From: a bacterium
Lineage (GTDB): Bacteria; Ratteibacteria; UBA8468
Assembly: GCA_030672255.1 (NCBI GenBank)
Contig: DAOVGU010000049.1
Coordinates: 1-19,332 of the forward strand
Direction of reading: 5' to 3'
DNA: 19,332 bases
Positions 5,725 to 12,783 of this stretch are shown in pieces (position 1 is the first letter of the stretch; every line of letters begins with the position of its first letter). The notes beneath the pieces are model-generated. The model searched no databases. It had not been told where the DNA came from and saw nothing but the letters and a program-made list of their open reading frames with translations. The translations under genes and the position numbers were made by a program.

Positions 5725-6533
5725 GGGTATTTTTGCTCTCCTCCTTGTGTATGGCTCTTTGACAATTGGCTGGTTTTTTCGGGTAAAGAGCTGGTGCCGT
5801 GAGGATAAAGGAAAGGTTTTGATGCGCAATACGGTCTGTTATTTAGAGCCGTTTATCCTTTGCTTTGCCTTCTGGATTCTCGACCTTTCCAATCTAAAGG
5901 TGCTTACCCTGCCTTTATGCTACTTTTTTTGCTCCTTACTTCTTTACCTTCGGCTTTTCTCTGGCCGCGCATTATGGTCATCCCCCCTCTTCAATCCGGG
6001 GGACGCACTCCCTCAAGGGGAGTAGAGCCCCCGGAAGTAAGTGGGGGTATCTTGGACGAATTCTAAAGGAATTCTTTGCCGATAAGATCAGGATTTTGCT
6101 GCTCTTTGGGATCGGGGCAGGATTGACCCTTAATCTCCTTGGCCATTCCCGGCCAGATTTCTTTGGTCAAGCAAATGGGGTTCTCGTGCCTTTGGCTACC
6201 TTTATTTATATGTTTGCCATTGGTTTAGGTTTAAGATTGGGGAGAATAAAAGATTTCTTCCGGCAGATTGCTTTCGCTTCCTTAATTAAGTTTCTTTATG
6301 CCCCTCTTGTGGGGATTGGTCTTGCATCTCTCTTTGGTTATCGCCACATTTTAGGTGGACTGCCCCTCAAAGTAGTCTTTATCCAGGCAATTATGCCCGC
6401 TGCTATATGGTCGGTTATCGCCGCCAACCTCTACGGGCTTAATAAAGATTTATCCACTGCCATCTGGATTGCGACAACCTTATTGTTATTGCCACTTTTA
6501 CCTTTGATTATCTGGATCGTAAAAATAATATAA
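5705..6533 (+). pseudogene. Broken AEC-type (auxin efflux carrier family) transporter gene
   Basis: Two hydrophobic pieces look like parts of one 10-TM AEC permease. Piece one (5705-6025) overlaps the end of the LarC-domain gene by 20 bases and holds three membrane segments (IFALLLVYGSLTIGWFF, YLEPFILCFAFWIL, LTLPLCYFFCSLLLYLRLFS). Piece two is in another frame, open from 5898 and recognisable from about 6054: GRILKEFFADKIRILLLFGI, GVLVPLATFIYMFAIGLGLR, then FIQAIMPAAIWSVIAANLYG and a final membrane segment, typical of the AEC C-terminal half. The usual fourth and fifth membrane segments between them are missing, replaced by a palindromic repeat at 5981-6047. The second frame reads through that repeat, so the actual frameshift is just upstream of it. 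Probably nonfunctional; two half-proteins cannot be excluded, as the second has a possible TTG start at 6096. Confidence 0.65.
5981..6047 (+). repeat. Palindromic repeat inside the AEC-type gene
   Basis: TCCGGGGG (5995-6002) pairs with CCCCCGGA (6028-6035), enclosing an inner hairpin ACTCCC-tcaag-GGGAGT. A CCCCCC run at 5982-5987 and GGGGG at 6043-6047 mark the outer ends. The architecture resembles the lipA/valS repeats but the arm sequence is different, so I treat it as a related but distinct family. Removing 5976-6050 (75 bases) would rejoin the second frame without shifting it, with TAT on both sides as a possible target duplication. Confidence 0.6.
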
Positions 6534-6543
6534 ATCACAGATT

Positions 6544-6804
6544 ACGCAGATTGGCACAGATGACAGCATAGCTGTCATTGCGAGTCCGCTACAAGCGGTC
6601 TCCTCAGCTATCGCTTCGTCAGGCAGGGTGCTCACAATCTCCTTGCCTTCGGCAAGCCGGCCCGCCTCACATCTCGGCGGGCGTGCCAAACAGTGCTCTT
6701 TATTCATCGCACTGGCACCCCAACGCTATCTCGTGCTCCTTACTCGTCGCACAGCGTCCGTGGCAATCCCAATACGAGATTGCTTCACTTCGTTCGCAAT
6801 GACA
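6544..6804. repeat. Large inverted-repeat element (copy A) filling the 315-bp gap before the isomerase gene
   Basis: The gap 6534-6848 is almost wholly repeat. A leader ACGCAGAT...AGATGACAGCATAG (6544-6571) precedes TGTCATTGCGA (6573-6583), which is matched inversely by TCGCAATGACA (6794-6804). The same leader and ends occur at 7720-7816, but that copy is only 68 bp between ends. Copy A has about 160 bp extra with nested palindromes, including CTTGCC-ttc-GGCAAG and CCCGCC...GGCGGG, and a run matching the compact copy's GGCAATCCC...GAGATTGCTTCA near its right end. No gene is visible in the gap. Confidence 0.7.
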
Positions 6805-6848
6805 TTTCTGTGAAATCTTGTGGTTAAAATAAAAAAATGGGGGAAAAA

Positions 6849-7718
6849 ATGTATGTAGCGATAAGGGATGTGATGCTTAGCTATGTGAATGAAGACCCCT
6901 GGCAGGCTTTAAAGGAATTAGGGGTTTCGGCGATAGAGATTGAAATCGGGAAAGATTACAAGACGATTAATTTCCCAGGTCAAAAAGCGGAAGTTTTTGA
7001 TCTTTCTACGGAAGAGGAGATCGCCTCCTTCTCAGAGAATTTGCGTAAAAATGGGATCGATCACTGTGCTTTTCTGATGCATAACAATTTTGATACCGGA
7101 AATTTGGAGGAGGAAATTAAATGGACAGTTGGAGTTTGCAATATCGCCAAAAAGGTTGGCGTAAAGGCAATTAGAATCGATTTAGCAACCCACAGCGAGG
7201 AGACCAAGCCGGATATTTTTATTCCCCAGGCTACCGACGCCGTTAGAAAAATTCTTTCTCTGACTGAAAGCACAGAGGTAAATTTAGGTATGGAGAACCA
7301 TGGGCGCCTGGCCAACGAAAAAGAGTTTTTAGATAAAATCTTGCAGCAGGTGGATTCAGGCCGGCTTGGTTTAACACTTGATACCGGTAATTTCTACTGG
7401 TATGGCTATCCCCTTTCTCAACTCTACGAAATTATGAAATATTATGCCAGAAGGGTTAAGCATACCCACATCAAGAATATCTGCTATCCGGCCGAGAAAA
7501 GAGAGATAAAAAGAGAGATTGGCTGGGAATACGGAAAGTTCGTTTCTCCTATCTATGAAGGGGATGTTGACCACAAAAGGGTTGTCTCCATTCTTAAGGA
7601 GGCAGGCTACGATGGGGATATCACCATTGAGGATGAATCCCTGTCCAAATTCCCCAAGGAAGAACAGGGAGAGATTCTGAAGAAGGATGTTGGATATTTA
7701 AAGGAGATTATAAAATAG
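6849..7718 (+). CDS. Sugar phosphate isomerase/epimerase-like TIM-barrel protein
   Basis: About 289 residues with the xylose-isomerase-like TIM barrel (AP_endonuc_2 superfamily). Metal and substrate motifs are in the expected order: GVSAIEIEIGKDY after the first strand, FLMHNNFD, VGVKAIRIDLATHS, LGMENHGR (metal-binding Glu), LGLTLDTGNFYWYG (Asp), VKHTHIKN (His pair), SPIYEGDVDH and the final Glu in DITIEDES. Enzymes of this group interconvert sugars, inositols or hydroxypyruvate; the substrate cannot be read from sequence. An ATG at 6837 would add four residues (MGEK), but the bases it covers, GGGGGA at 6839-6844, sit ideally as the ribosome site for the ATG at 6849, which I chose. The gene stands alone between two copies of one inverted-repeat element, a position that could allow movement as a unit. 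Confidence 0.8.
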   Translation: MYVAIRDVMLSYVNEDPWQALKELGVSAIEIEIGKDYKTINFPGQKAEVFDLSTEEEIASFSENLRKNGIDHCAFLMHNNFDTGNLEEEIKWTVGVCNIAKKVGVKAIRIDLATHSEETKPDIFIPQATDAVRKILSLTESTEVNLGMENHGRLANEKEFLDKILQQVDSGRLGLTLDTGNFYWYGYPLSQLYEIMKYYARRVKHTHIKNICYPAEKREIKREIGWEYGKFVSPIYEGDVDHKRVVSILKEAGYDGDITIEDESLSKFPKEEQGEILKKDVGYLKEIIK

Positions 7719-7719
7719 G

Positions 7720-7816
7720 ACGCAGATGGACGCAGATGACAGCATAGATGTCATTGCGAGGAGCGATAGCGACGTGGCAATCCCATTGAGATTGCTTCAT
7801 TTCATTCGCAATGACA
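7720..7816. repeat. Inverted-repeat element (copy B, compact form)
   Basis: Leader ACGCAGATGGACGCAGATGACAGC (first 20 bases ACGCAGATGGACGCAGATGA) precedes TGTCATTGCGA (7749-7759), matched inversely by TCGCAATGACA (7806-7816). Internal arms are GGCAATCCC and GAGATTGC. It is the compact counterpart of copy A on the other side of the isomerase gene and lies directly upstream of the Asp-box protein gene. Confidence 0.75.
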
Positions 7817-7824
7817 TTTCTAGG

Positions 7825-8667
7825 ATGAGGAAAGTTACCATCTTAGCCCTTATTTTATTTATCTGCTCTGGCTGGAGATGGGGAAGAGGAATTAGCGTTT
7901 CTCAACTTAAAGAGGAGCATAAAAACTACTTTTCTTTATCCTCTGCAAAGGACAGCAAAGGAAATCTCTATCGCACCCCTCATTTATATGGTGGAAATAG
8001 TGTCCCAATTGAGAAATCTATTGATAACGGCAAGAACTGGCGGAAAGTAGGCGAAGTCAAGTGCTCGCTTACCTATAGCGCCTGGGGAAGTAGCCTCTTT
8101 GTGGATAAAAAGGATAAAATCTACCTTGTCTGCGGCGGTTCTGTTCAATTCTCTCGCTCAACCGATTATGGGAGAAGCTGGTCGGCGGCCACTCCTATCC
8201 CTAATGGTAAAGGATATCAACCAGAAGCCTTCGTTGATTCTCAAGGAACTATCTATGTAACCTGGTATGCCGGAAGAGATATTGTGCGAGATATCTATTT
8301 ATCAATTTCTCACAATGAAGGAAGAAGATGGAAAACTCCCGAAAGACTGCGGCAAGGAGAGGATGCTTTCTTTACCGAAAGCGATAATGTCGTTTATCTT
8401 TCTTATGTGCGGGGTAAGACCCTCTATTTCTCCTATACCAGGGATAGAGGAGAAACCTGGAATACAGAAACTTTTGGCTTTCTGGTTCCGATGAAGGAGC
8501 CTTATGTAAAGATTCATAAGGGAACGGTCTATCTGCTTTTTCAAGGATATAAACCCGATCCTTTCAATCTTATTCCGGGTTCGGAGGCAAAATACAACCT
8601 TTTCTTTACTACCTCTAAAGATATGGGAAAGACCTGGAAAGGTTTTGAGAGATTAACCAATAATTAG
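7825..8667 (+). CDS. Secreted Asp-box (BNR/sialidase-like) repeat protein
   Basis: About 280 residues. An N-terminal signal sequence (MRKVTILALILFICSGW) is followed by a beta-propeller-type domain with five Asp boxes of the pattern S/T-x-D-x-G-x-x-W: SIDNGKNW (65-72), STDYGRSW (112-119), SHNEGRRW (162-169, Asp replaced by Asn), TRDRGETW (205-212) and SKDMGKTW (264-271). Such repeats stabilise sialidase and other glycosidase or sugar-binding propellers; I do not see the sialidase arginine triad well enough to call the activity. The frame is open back to 7726, but those 33 codons are translated repeat sequence (copy B), so the start at 7825 before the signal peptide is far more likely. Ribosome site is weak. 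Exported to periplasm or surface; followed by a LolA-like gene. Confidence 0.7.
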   Translation: MRKVTILALILFICSGWRWGRGISVSQLKEEHKNYFSLSSAKDSKGNLYRTPHLYGGNSVPIEKSIDNGKNWRKVGEVKCSLTYSAWGSSLFVDKKDKIYLVCGGSVQFSRSTDYGRSWSAATPIPNGKGYQPEAFVDSQGTIYVTWYAGRDIVRDIYLSISHNEGRRWKTPERLRQGEDAFFTESDNVVYLSYVRGKTLYFSYTRDRGETWNTETFGFLVPMKEPYVKIHKGTVYLLFQGYKPDPFNLIPGSEAKYNLFFTTSKDMGKTWKGFERLTNN

Positions 8668-8670
8668 GTA

Positions 8671-8726
8671 CCCCCACCCTGTCCCTCCCCTGAGTGGGAG
8701 GGAGAAAGAGAGGGGGAGGAAAGGGA
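8671..8726 (+). repeat. GC-rich hairpin repeat between genes, supplying a ribosome site
   Basis: Begins ACCCCCACC like the valS copies, holds the palindrome TCCCTCCC-ctgagt-GGGAGGGA (8682-8703) and ends in GAGAGGGGGAGGAAAGGG. That last purine-rich part lies 4-15 bases upstream of the ATG at 8730 and would act as a strong Shine-Dalgarno. Same family as the inserts in lipA and valS, here in its intergenic setting. Confidence 0.75.
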
Positions 8727-8729
8727 AAA

Positions 8730-9377
8730 ATGGGTAAAAAAGGATTAATTTTTATTTTGGGCGCTCTTTTTGTTTTAGGGCTTTCTGGTTGGGGCAGAAG
8801 AAAGCAGACCGGGATTGCAGGTCAGGTGAATGGCTGGGATAAATGCTTTAAGGGTAGTTGGATGCATAAGCCGGCGATAAGCGGAAAAAGAGAAGAAATA
8901 AAACTCCTTGTAAAGGGAAGAAAATTCAGAATTAATGATAATTTAATCTGCGATGGAAAAACGATCTATGAAATTGATAAAAGGAATAAAGAGGTAAGAA
9001 TTTTTGATATAAAAGGGTGGAGAAACTTACCTTTCTGGCATATGCCTTTAAAGCTAAGCCCCTTTGGAGAAGCACAAAAAACAAAAGAAGCAACAGTTGC
9101 TGGAAGAAGCGCTGAGCTTTATGAAATCAGAGGAAAATATCAAGGGGCAGAGGTTTTTCTTTCCTATTGGGTGGACAAGAAAGAAAAGGTTCTCTTAAAG
9201 AAGCAACATATCATCGGACCAAGGGATGATCCTCTTCTAAAAGAGTTCTATGAATGTAAAGCAATAGAATTTGACCCGGCTCTTTCTGAGAAAAATTTTA
9301 CCTGCACTATTCCTTCTGGTTATCTTGAAATAAAGACCCATTATCTTTCTTCAAATCTATTGGATAATAAGTTTTAA
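8730..9377 (+). CDS. LolA-like periplasmic protein
   Basis: About 215 residues with a signal sequence (MGKKGLIFILGALFVLGLSG). The mature part has the order seen in LolA/RseB-fold and outer-membrane lipoprotein-sorting proteins: a strand-rich start, LICDGKTIYEIDKRNKEVRI (the DGK-x-x-x-x-Y-D turn), VAGRSAELYEIRGKYQG, YWVDKKEKVLLKKQHI (the W-x-D/D-x-x-T-x-L-P-like strand), and a C-terminal FDPALSEKNFTCTIPSGYLE. Proteins with this fold bind lipid chains; a specific role in lipoprotein transport is not shown. The frame is open back to 8694, but that region is repeat sequence, and the signal peptide begins at 8730. Expression probably relies on the repeat-derived ribosome site. One base separates its stop from the next gene. 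Confidence 0.55.
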   Translation: MGKKGLIFILGALFVLGLSGWGRRKQTGIAGQVNGWDKCFKGSWMHKPAISGKREEIKLLVKGRKFRINDNLICDGKTIYEIDKRNKEVRIFDIKGWRNLPFWHMPLKLSPFGEAQKTKEATVAGRSAELYEIRGKYQGAEVFLSYWVDKKEKVLLKKQHIIGPRDDPLLKEFYECKAIEFDPALSEKNFTCTIPSGYLEIKTHYLSSNLLDNKF

Positions 9378-9378
9378 A

Positions 9379-10845
9379 ATGAAAAATTCAGAGGATTCTT
9401 TAAGTTCTATTATCAGAGCTGCTTGCCGGGTTGCTTCCGTTTTTGGTGCTACTATTGAAGAGAAAACCATATCTGCCCACCGATACTTTAAATTTAGTCC
9501 AAAGATGGCAGGGCGTTATTACCTTCTTCAGGACAATAACCAGAGGAAATATATTGTCCGAGAAAAGGCCAACTATTATAGAATTGATGTTAAATCTGTT
9601 GATCAAGAGGAACATTATATCGTGGGTTCTGAGAAATTGGGAAAGGAGGTCGATGAAAAGGCCATTTTTCTCTATCTCAATAAATTTCTGGAAAAAAGAG
9701 GCTATCGGATAGATAACTGGCATTGGCAAAGGAAGGGTTTACTTGATAAAAAGAGGAAAGCCGCATTGTTCTCAGGTAACCACGAGGTTGTGGTTGAAAT
9801 ATCTAAAACCACAAAGGAATTTTTGGTCAGACTTCACGATAAAAAAGAACCCTATCTCTGTTCAAAAAAAGAGCAATATTTACTCCACTTATATCGCTAT
9901 GCCAATGTGGATGAAAGCCAGAAAAAGGTAGCAGTAGATTCTTTATTAAAAAATTATGAAGAAAGTGAAATAGCTACCAGCAGACCCGGCCTCAAAGCAA
10001 AAATCAGAAATTATTTTTATGGTTTTTACCTACCCGATTTACGCAAGTTTTATTCGGAGGAAGGTCTGATCCCGGAGGTAAAATATGTAATTAAACATAT
10101 CGCCTGGATTTACCTGGCCGTTGGGCTCCTCACCGCTGCCATCTTGAAGAGAGTGACCGTTCGGTTATCGGGAAATAGTTGGTATATCGTTTTTGCTTCT
10201 CTTCTTGCTCCGGTAAGGATATTTAGCGAGATGTATTATACCAGAAAGTCTGCCGTGATAAGTGAATATATGCCCTCCTCCCTGCAAAGTAAAATTTCGG
10301 AAAAGGAGGAATATAGAATAATAAATGAGAGGAAAGAGGCGAAAAGTTGGCGCCAGTTTGAGTTTGCCTACATCAATCTAATTAAGAAGAATTATCCTGA
10401 TTGGGGAAGACATTTAGAGCATTACCGTCAGGTTAAACCCAGACTTTATGAGGTGGTATTTCAAGAGGAGGGAAAAAGGAAGGAGGAATTTGCCAAAAAC
10501 TTAAATCTGCCTTCTCAGCAATTTCAGAGTTTAGTAGGCCATATTGAGAACCTGGAAAGCATCAAAGAGGAGGAGACGGTGGCCGCAATAGTAAAGATGA
10601 TCGAGGAGATGAAAAAGGATGGCTCAATTAAAGAGAGTGCCTGCGACTTTTTGATCTCTTATGCGCAAAATACCTATCCGAGAATGCTGCGCGAAAAGAC
10701 CTATGCCGAGGCTTCTAAATTATTAGAAAGTAGAATAAAGGAAGCGGCCCGCCATCCAAGCAGGATGGAATTAAAAAAGATGTTGCAAAAAGAAAAAGAA
10801 ATTGCTATAATTATAGAGGAAATTAAAAAAGATATAAATGAGTAA
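9379..10845 (+). CDS. Uncharacterised 488-residue protein with two central membrane segments
   Basis: I do not recognise a family. The N-terminal 230 residues are soluble and basic, with a strand-rich look (KYIVREKANYYRIDVKSVDQ, GNHEVVVEISKTTKEFLVRL) that repeats loosely and could be two copies of a small alpha/beta domain. Two membrane segments lie at about 241-257 (IAWIYLAVGLLTAAILK) and 267-284 (WYIVFASLLAPVRIF). The C-terminal 190 residues are highly charged and helical (EEETVAAIVKMIEEMKKDGS, MELKKMLQKEKEIAIIIEEI) and look coiled-coil-like. It starts one base after the LolA-like gene stop and ends five bases before the SDH-type protease gene, so it probably belongs to one transcription unit with either. 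Start ATG 9379 has no clear ribosome site and likely relies on coupling. Function unknown; an inner-membrane anchor for cytosolic partners is only a guess. Confidence 0.8.
   Translation: MKNSEDSLSSIIRAACRVASVFGATIEEKTISAHRYFKFSPKMAGRYYLLQDNNQRKYIVREKANYYRIDVKSVDQEEHYIVGSEKLGKEVDEKAIFLYLNKFLEKRGYRIDNWHWQRKGLLDKKRKAALFSGNHEVVVEISKTTKEFLVRLHDKKEPYLCSKKEQYLLHLYRYANVDESQKKVAVDSLLKNYEESEIATSRPGLKAKIRNYFYGFYLPDLRKFYSEEGLIPEVKYVIKHIAWIYLAVGLLTAAILKRVTVRLSGNSWYIVFASLLAPVRIFSEMYYTRKSAVISEYMPSSLQSKISEKEEYRIINERKEAKSWRQFEFAYINLIKKNYPDWGRHLEHYRQVKPRLYEVVFQEEGKRKEEFAKNLNLPSQQFQSLVGHIENLESIKEEETVAAIVKMIEEMKKDGSIKESACDFLISYAQNTYPRMLREKTYAEASKLLESRIKEAARHPSRMELKKMLQKEKEIAIIIEEIKKDINE
10783..10811 (+). promoter_or_regulatory. 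Possible internal promoter ahead of the SDH-type protease gene
   Basis: TTGCAA (10783-10788), 17 bases, TATAAT (10806-10811), inside the last codons of the 488-residue gene and about 40 bases upstream of the next ATG. Box sequences and spacing are good, but the local AT richness makes chance matches likely. Confidence 0.4.
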
Positions 10846-10850
10846 AATTT

Positions 10851-11819
10851 ATGAATAAACAAAACTTGATTAAAGCAATTGAAGAAAGTAGAAATTCCCG
10901 TCTGATTGTTTACATTACCGGTGACCGACAACCTTTTAGCACAAAGATTGCTGATGATGTAATTCCTCTTCTCAATCGCCATTTAGAAAATCTTGGTCGC
11001 CCTCAAAAAATTAGTTTATTTCTCTATACCAGAGGTGGCGATATGGTGGCTCCTTTGAGAATAGTAAAACTGATTAAAAGCTATGCTCAGGATTTTGAGG
11101 TAATTATTCCCTATAGAGTTCATTCTGCCGGAACCTTAATTGCTTTAGGGGCAAACAAAATTTTAATGGGGAAATTAGGGGAGTTAAGTCCAACCGACCC
11201 TTCAACAATGCATCCTTTTAACCCTATTGACCCTCAAAATCCTAAGCGGAAATTGGGAATCAGCGTAGAAGATATTAATTCCTATTTCCTCTTAGCTAAA
11301 GAGAAAGCTGGAGTAAAAGACGAACAAATGGTCGAAATCTATAAGCAGTTAGGAGAAAAAATTCATCCTTTATCTTTAGGAAATGCTTATCGAGCAATCC
11401 GAATGGCTGAGCAAATTGCCGAAAAGTTATTAAAAATTCATATAAAAGATGAAGAAAGGATTAAGAAAATTGTTAATGCAGTAACTAGTAATATTTGTAT
11501 CCATGGTTATCCCATAACCAGGGATGAAGCAAAGGACTTAGGGCTTGAAATTGAAGAACCTAATGCAGTCCTGGAAAAAGACATTTGGGCTCTATATGAT
11601 ACTTATGCAAAAGAGATGAAACTCGGCATTCCATTCCATCCATCAGAGATACTTGGTAATAAAGAAATAGGAGGAATAATCTGTTCCGGAGCATACATTG
11701 AAAGCAGTGGCTTATTAGATCAATTCATATTCAAAGGAAAGGTGCAAAAAACGATACGCAATAATAAGCCCGCAGTTGATATGCACATTGACTCCCGAAA
11801 ATGGGAGAGAATAAAATAG
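10851..11819 (+). CDS. ClpP-fold serine protease of the SDH (serine dehydrogenase proteinase) family
   Basis: 322 residues. The ClpP/crotonase-type core is clear: RLIVYITGDRQPF, then SLFLYTRGGDMVAPLRIVKL (the first oxyanion-side loop, RGGD 61-64), VIIPYRVHSAGTLIALGANK with the expected nucleophile Ser92 in HSAGT, and GELSPTDPSTMHPFNPIDPQ (SPTDP 113-117), which in this family carries the Asp/active-site loop. This is the pattern of Pfam SDH_sah (PF01972), relatives of SppA. There is no signal peptide or membrane segment, unlike SppA, so it should be cytosolic. A C-terminal 100 residues go beyond the core (SSGLLDQFIFKGKVQKTIRN). Peptide targets are unknown. The gene lies between an unknown membrane protein and a small acidic ORF plus PIN toxin, so a defence or stress role is plausible but unproven. 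Confidence 0.8.
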   Translation: MNKQNLIKAIEESRNSRLIVYITGDRQPFSTKIADDVIPLLNRHLENLGRPQKISLFLYTRGGDMVAPLRIVKLIKSYAQDFEVIIPYRVHSAGTLIALGANKILMGKLGELSPTDPSTMHPFNPIDPQNPKRKLGISVEDINSYFLLAKEKAGVKDEQMVEIYKQLGEKIHPLSLGNAYRAIRMAEQIAEKLLKIHIKDEERIKKIVNAVTSNICIHGYPITRDEAKDLGLEIEEPNAVLEKDIWALYDTYAKEMKLGIPFHPSEILGNKEIGGIICSGAYIESSGLLDQFIFKGKVQKTIRNNKPAVDMHIDSRKWERIK

Positions 11820-11826
11820 GAATAAA

Positions 11827-12069
11827 ATGTCTACAGTTTCTTTTGCTAATGAAGTTGAACAGGAATCTAAAACTTTTGAGGAAGCGAATTTTTCTTTTGA
11901 AAAAGATTTCACCGATTGGTTTACGAATAATGAAAAATTTCTGACATCACTCATACCTGCATTTGCAAAACCAAAGAAGAAACTCAAAGGACTTTTTAAG
12001 GGCTTGAAAATTGAAGAAGAAGAGATAGAAGAAGCCAAAAAATCTCTTTTTCCTGAAAGAGAGTTTTAA
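11827..12069 (+). CDS. Small acidic protein, possible antitoxin of the following PIN toxin
   Basis: Eighty residues, no recognised DNA-binding fold. The N-terminal half is acidic and aromatic (FANEVEQESKTFEEANFSFE, DFTDWFTNNEKFL). The C-terminal half has a basic linker (AKPKKKLKGLFKG) and then LKIEEEEIEEAKKSLFPERE, which resembles the C-terminal toxin-wrapping tail of VapB/Phd-type antitoxins (G-L-K-x-x-E-E-x-I-E-E-A-K-x). It sits 7 bases after the protease gene and 17 bases before the vapC-like gene, in the antitoxin position. Ribosome site is a weak AGGAA. The antitoxin call is inference from order and tail; it could instead be a partner of the protease. Confidence 0.6.
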   Translation: MSTVSFANEVEQESKTFEEANFSFEKDFTDWFTNNEKFLTSLIPAFAKPKKKLKGLFKGLKIEEEEIEEAKKSLFPEREF

Positions 12070-12086
12070 GTTTTTATGAACCAGGT

Positions 12087-12491
12087 ATGGAAAAATATGT
12101 CGTTGATACCCATCCTTTGTTGTGGTATGTTACAGATGGTAATCGATTAAGCTTTAAAGCAAATTTATTATTAGAAAGAGCGGAAGCCGGTGAGATTGAT
12201 ATAAGCGTACCGGCTATTGTTTTAATTGAAGCAATAGATGTTCTTAACAAAGGGCGTATAGTTTATAATGTTGACGATTTATTACAATTGATATATCAAA
12301 CTCCTCAATTTATAATCAAAAATTTAGATATAGACATAATAAATCTGTATAGGAATTATTTCCCATCCCTTCCCAACACAAAATTAGATGGCCACGATAA
12401 AATCGTAGTTGTCACTGCTCAGTTTTTTAACAACCTGCCAATTATTACTAAAGACCCTGATATTCAAAAGGTTCATCCCACCATTTGGTAA
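12087..12491 (+). CDS. VapC-like PIN-domain ribonuclease toxin
   Basis: 134 residues, typical size. PIN acidic residues are visible: Asp7 in YVVDTHPLLWYVTD, Glu48 in VPAIVLIEAIDVLNKGRI, Asp101/Asp104 in KLDGHDKIVVVTAQ, and Asp123 in PIITKDPDIQ. PIN toxins of VapBC systems cleave tRNA or rRNA and are held inactive by their antitoxin. The DTHPLLWY start is characteristic of one large VapC subgroup. The ATG at 12087 lies 17 bases after the small acidic ORF, consistent with a toxin-antitoxin operon. The stop TAA is followed at once by the first copy of the AAAATAGGGAC repeat, so this gene forms the left edge of the repeat-bounded accessory tract. Confidence 0.8.
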   Translation: MEKYVVDTHPLLWYVTDGNRLSFKANLLLERAEAGEIDISVPAIVLIEAIDVLNKGRIVYNVDDLLQLIYQTPQFIIKNLDIDIINLYRNYFPSLPNTKLDGHDKIVVVTAQFFNNLPIITKDPDIQKVHPTIW

Positions 12492-12512
12492 AAATAGGGA
12501 CCATCCCAGTTT
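12489..12512 (+). repeat. AAAATAGGGAC repeat, copy R1
   Basis: AAAAATAGGGACCATCCCAG followed by TTTT, directly at the stop codon of the vapC-like gene. GGGA and TCCC are complementary. Related copies in the same direction lie at 13219-13250, 14890-14912 and 15509-15545. Confidence 0.55.
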
Positions 12513-12588
12513 TTAAATAAGGCAATGAAAAAGGAATTAGTTGTCTAAATGGAGCAGATTACCGGCAGATAAGATTTGGTTTACTATT

Positions 12589-12783
12589 ATGGAAAATCAA
12601 ATAAAAAATAATCCTTTAGAAAAATATGTAACCTCTCTTTACTATATGACTAACATAAAAAATCTCCCCAGGATTATGAGAGAAGGAATACTTTCGTATG
12701 ATAGAGCAAGGAAAGGAAATAAAATTCCTACTTCTATAGCCAATCCTGATGTTCAAGAATTAAGAGAAAGGGAAAGGGATTAG
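12589..12783 (+). pseudogene. Truncated darT (ssDNA ADP-ribosyltransferase toxin) remnant
   Basis: The 64 codons contain LYYMTNIKNLPRIMREGILS and then SIANPDVQELRERE, which are the first two conserved blocks of DarT/DUF4433 (Y-x-x-T-x-x-x-N-L-x-x-I-x-x-x-G-I-L-S and S-I-x-x-P-x-x-Q-x-x-R). DarT attaches ADP-ribose to thymidine in single-stranded DNA. Full proteins are about 200 residues; everything after the second block, including the catalytic glutamate, is missing. Right at the break, a macrodomain fragment begins in another frame. The frame opens further upstream at a TTG (12541), but the ATG at 12589 fits better. No activity expected. Confidence 0.75.

Noticed and set aside
6578..6813. 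Two plus-strand reading frames in the gap before the isomerase gene
   Set aside because: Both are translations of inverted-repeat copy A with no family resemblance and low-complexity composition.
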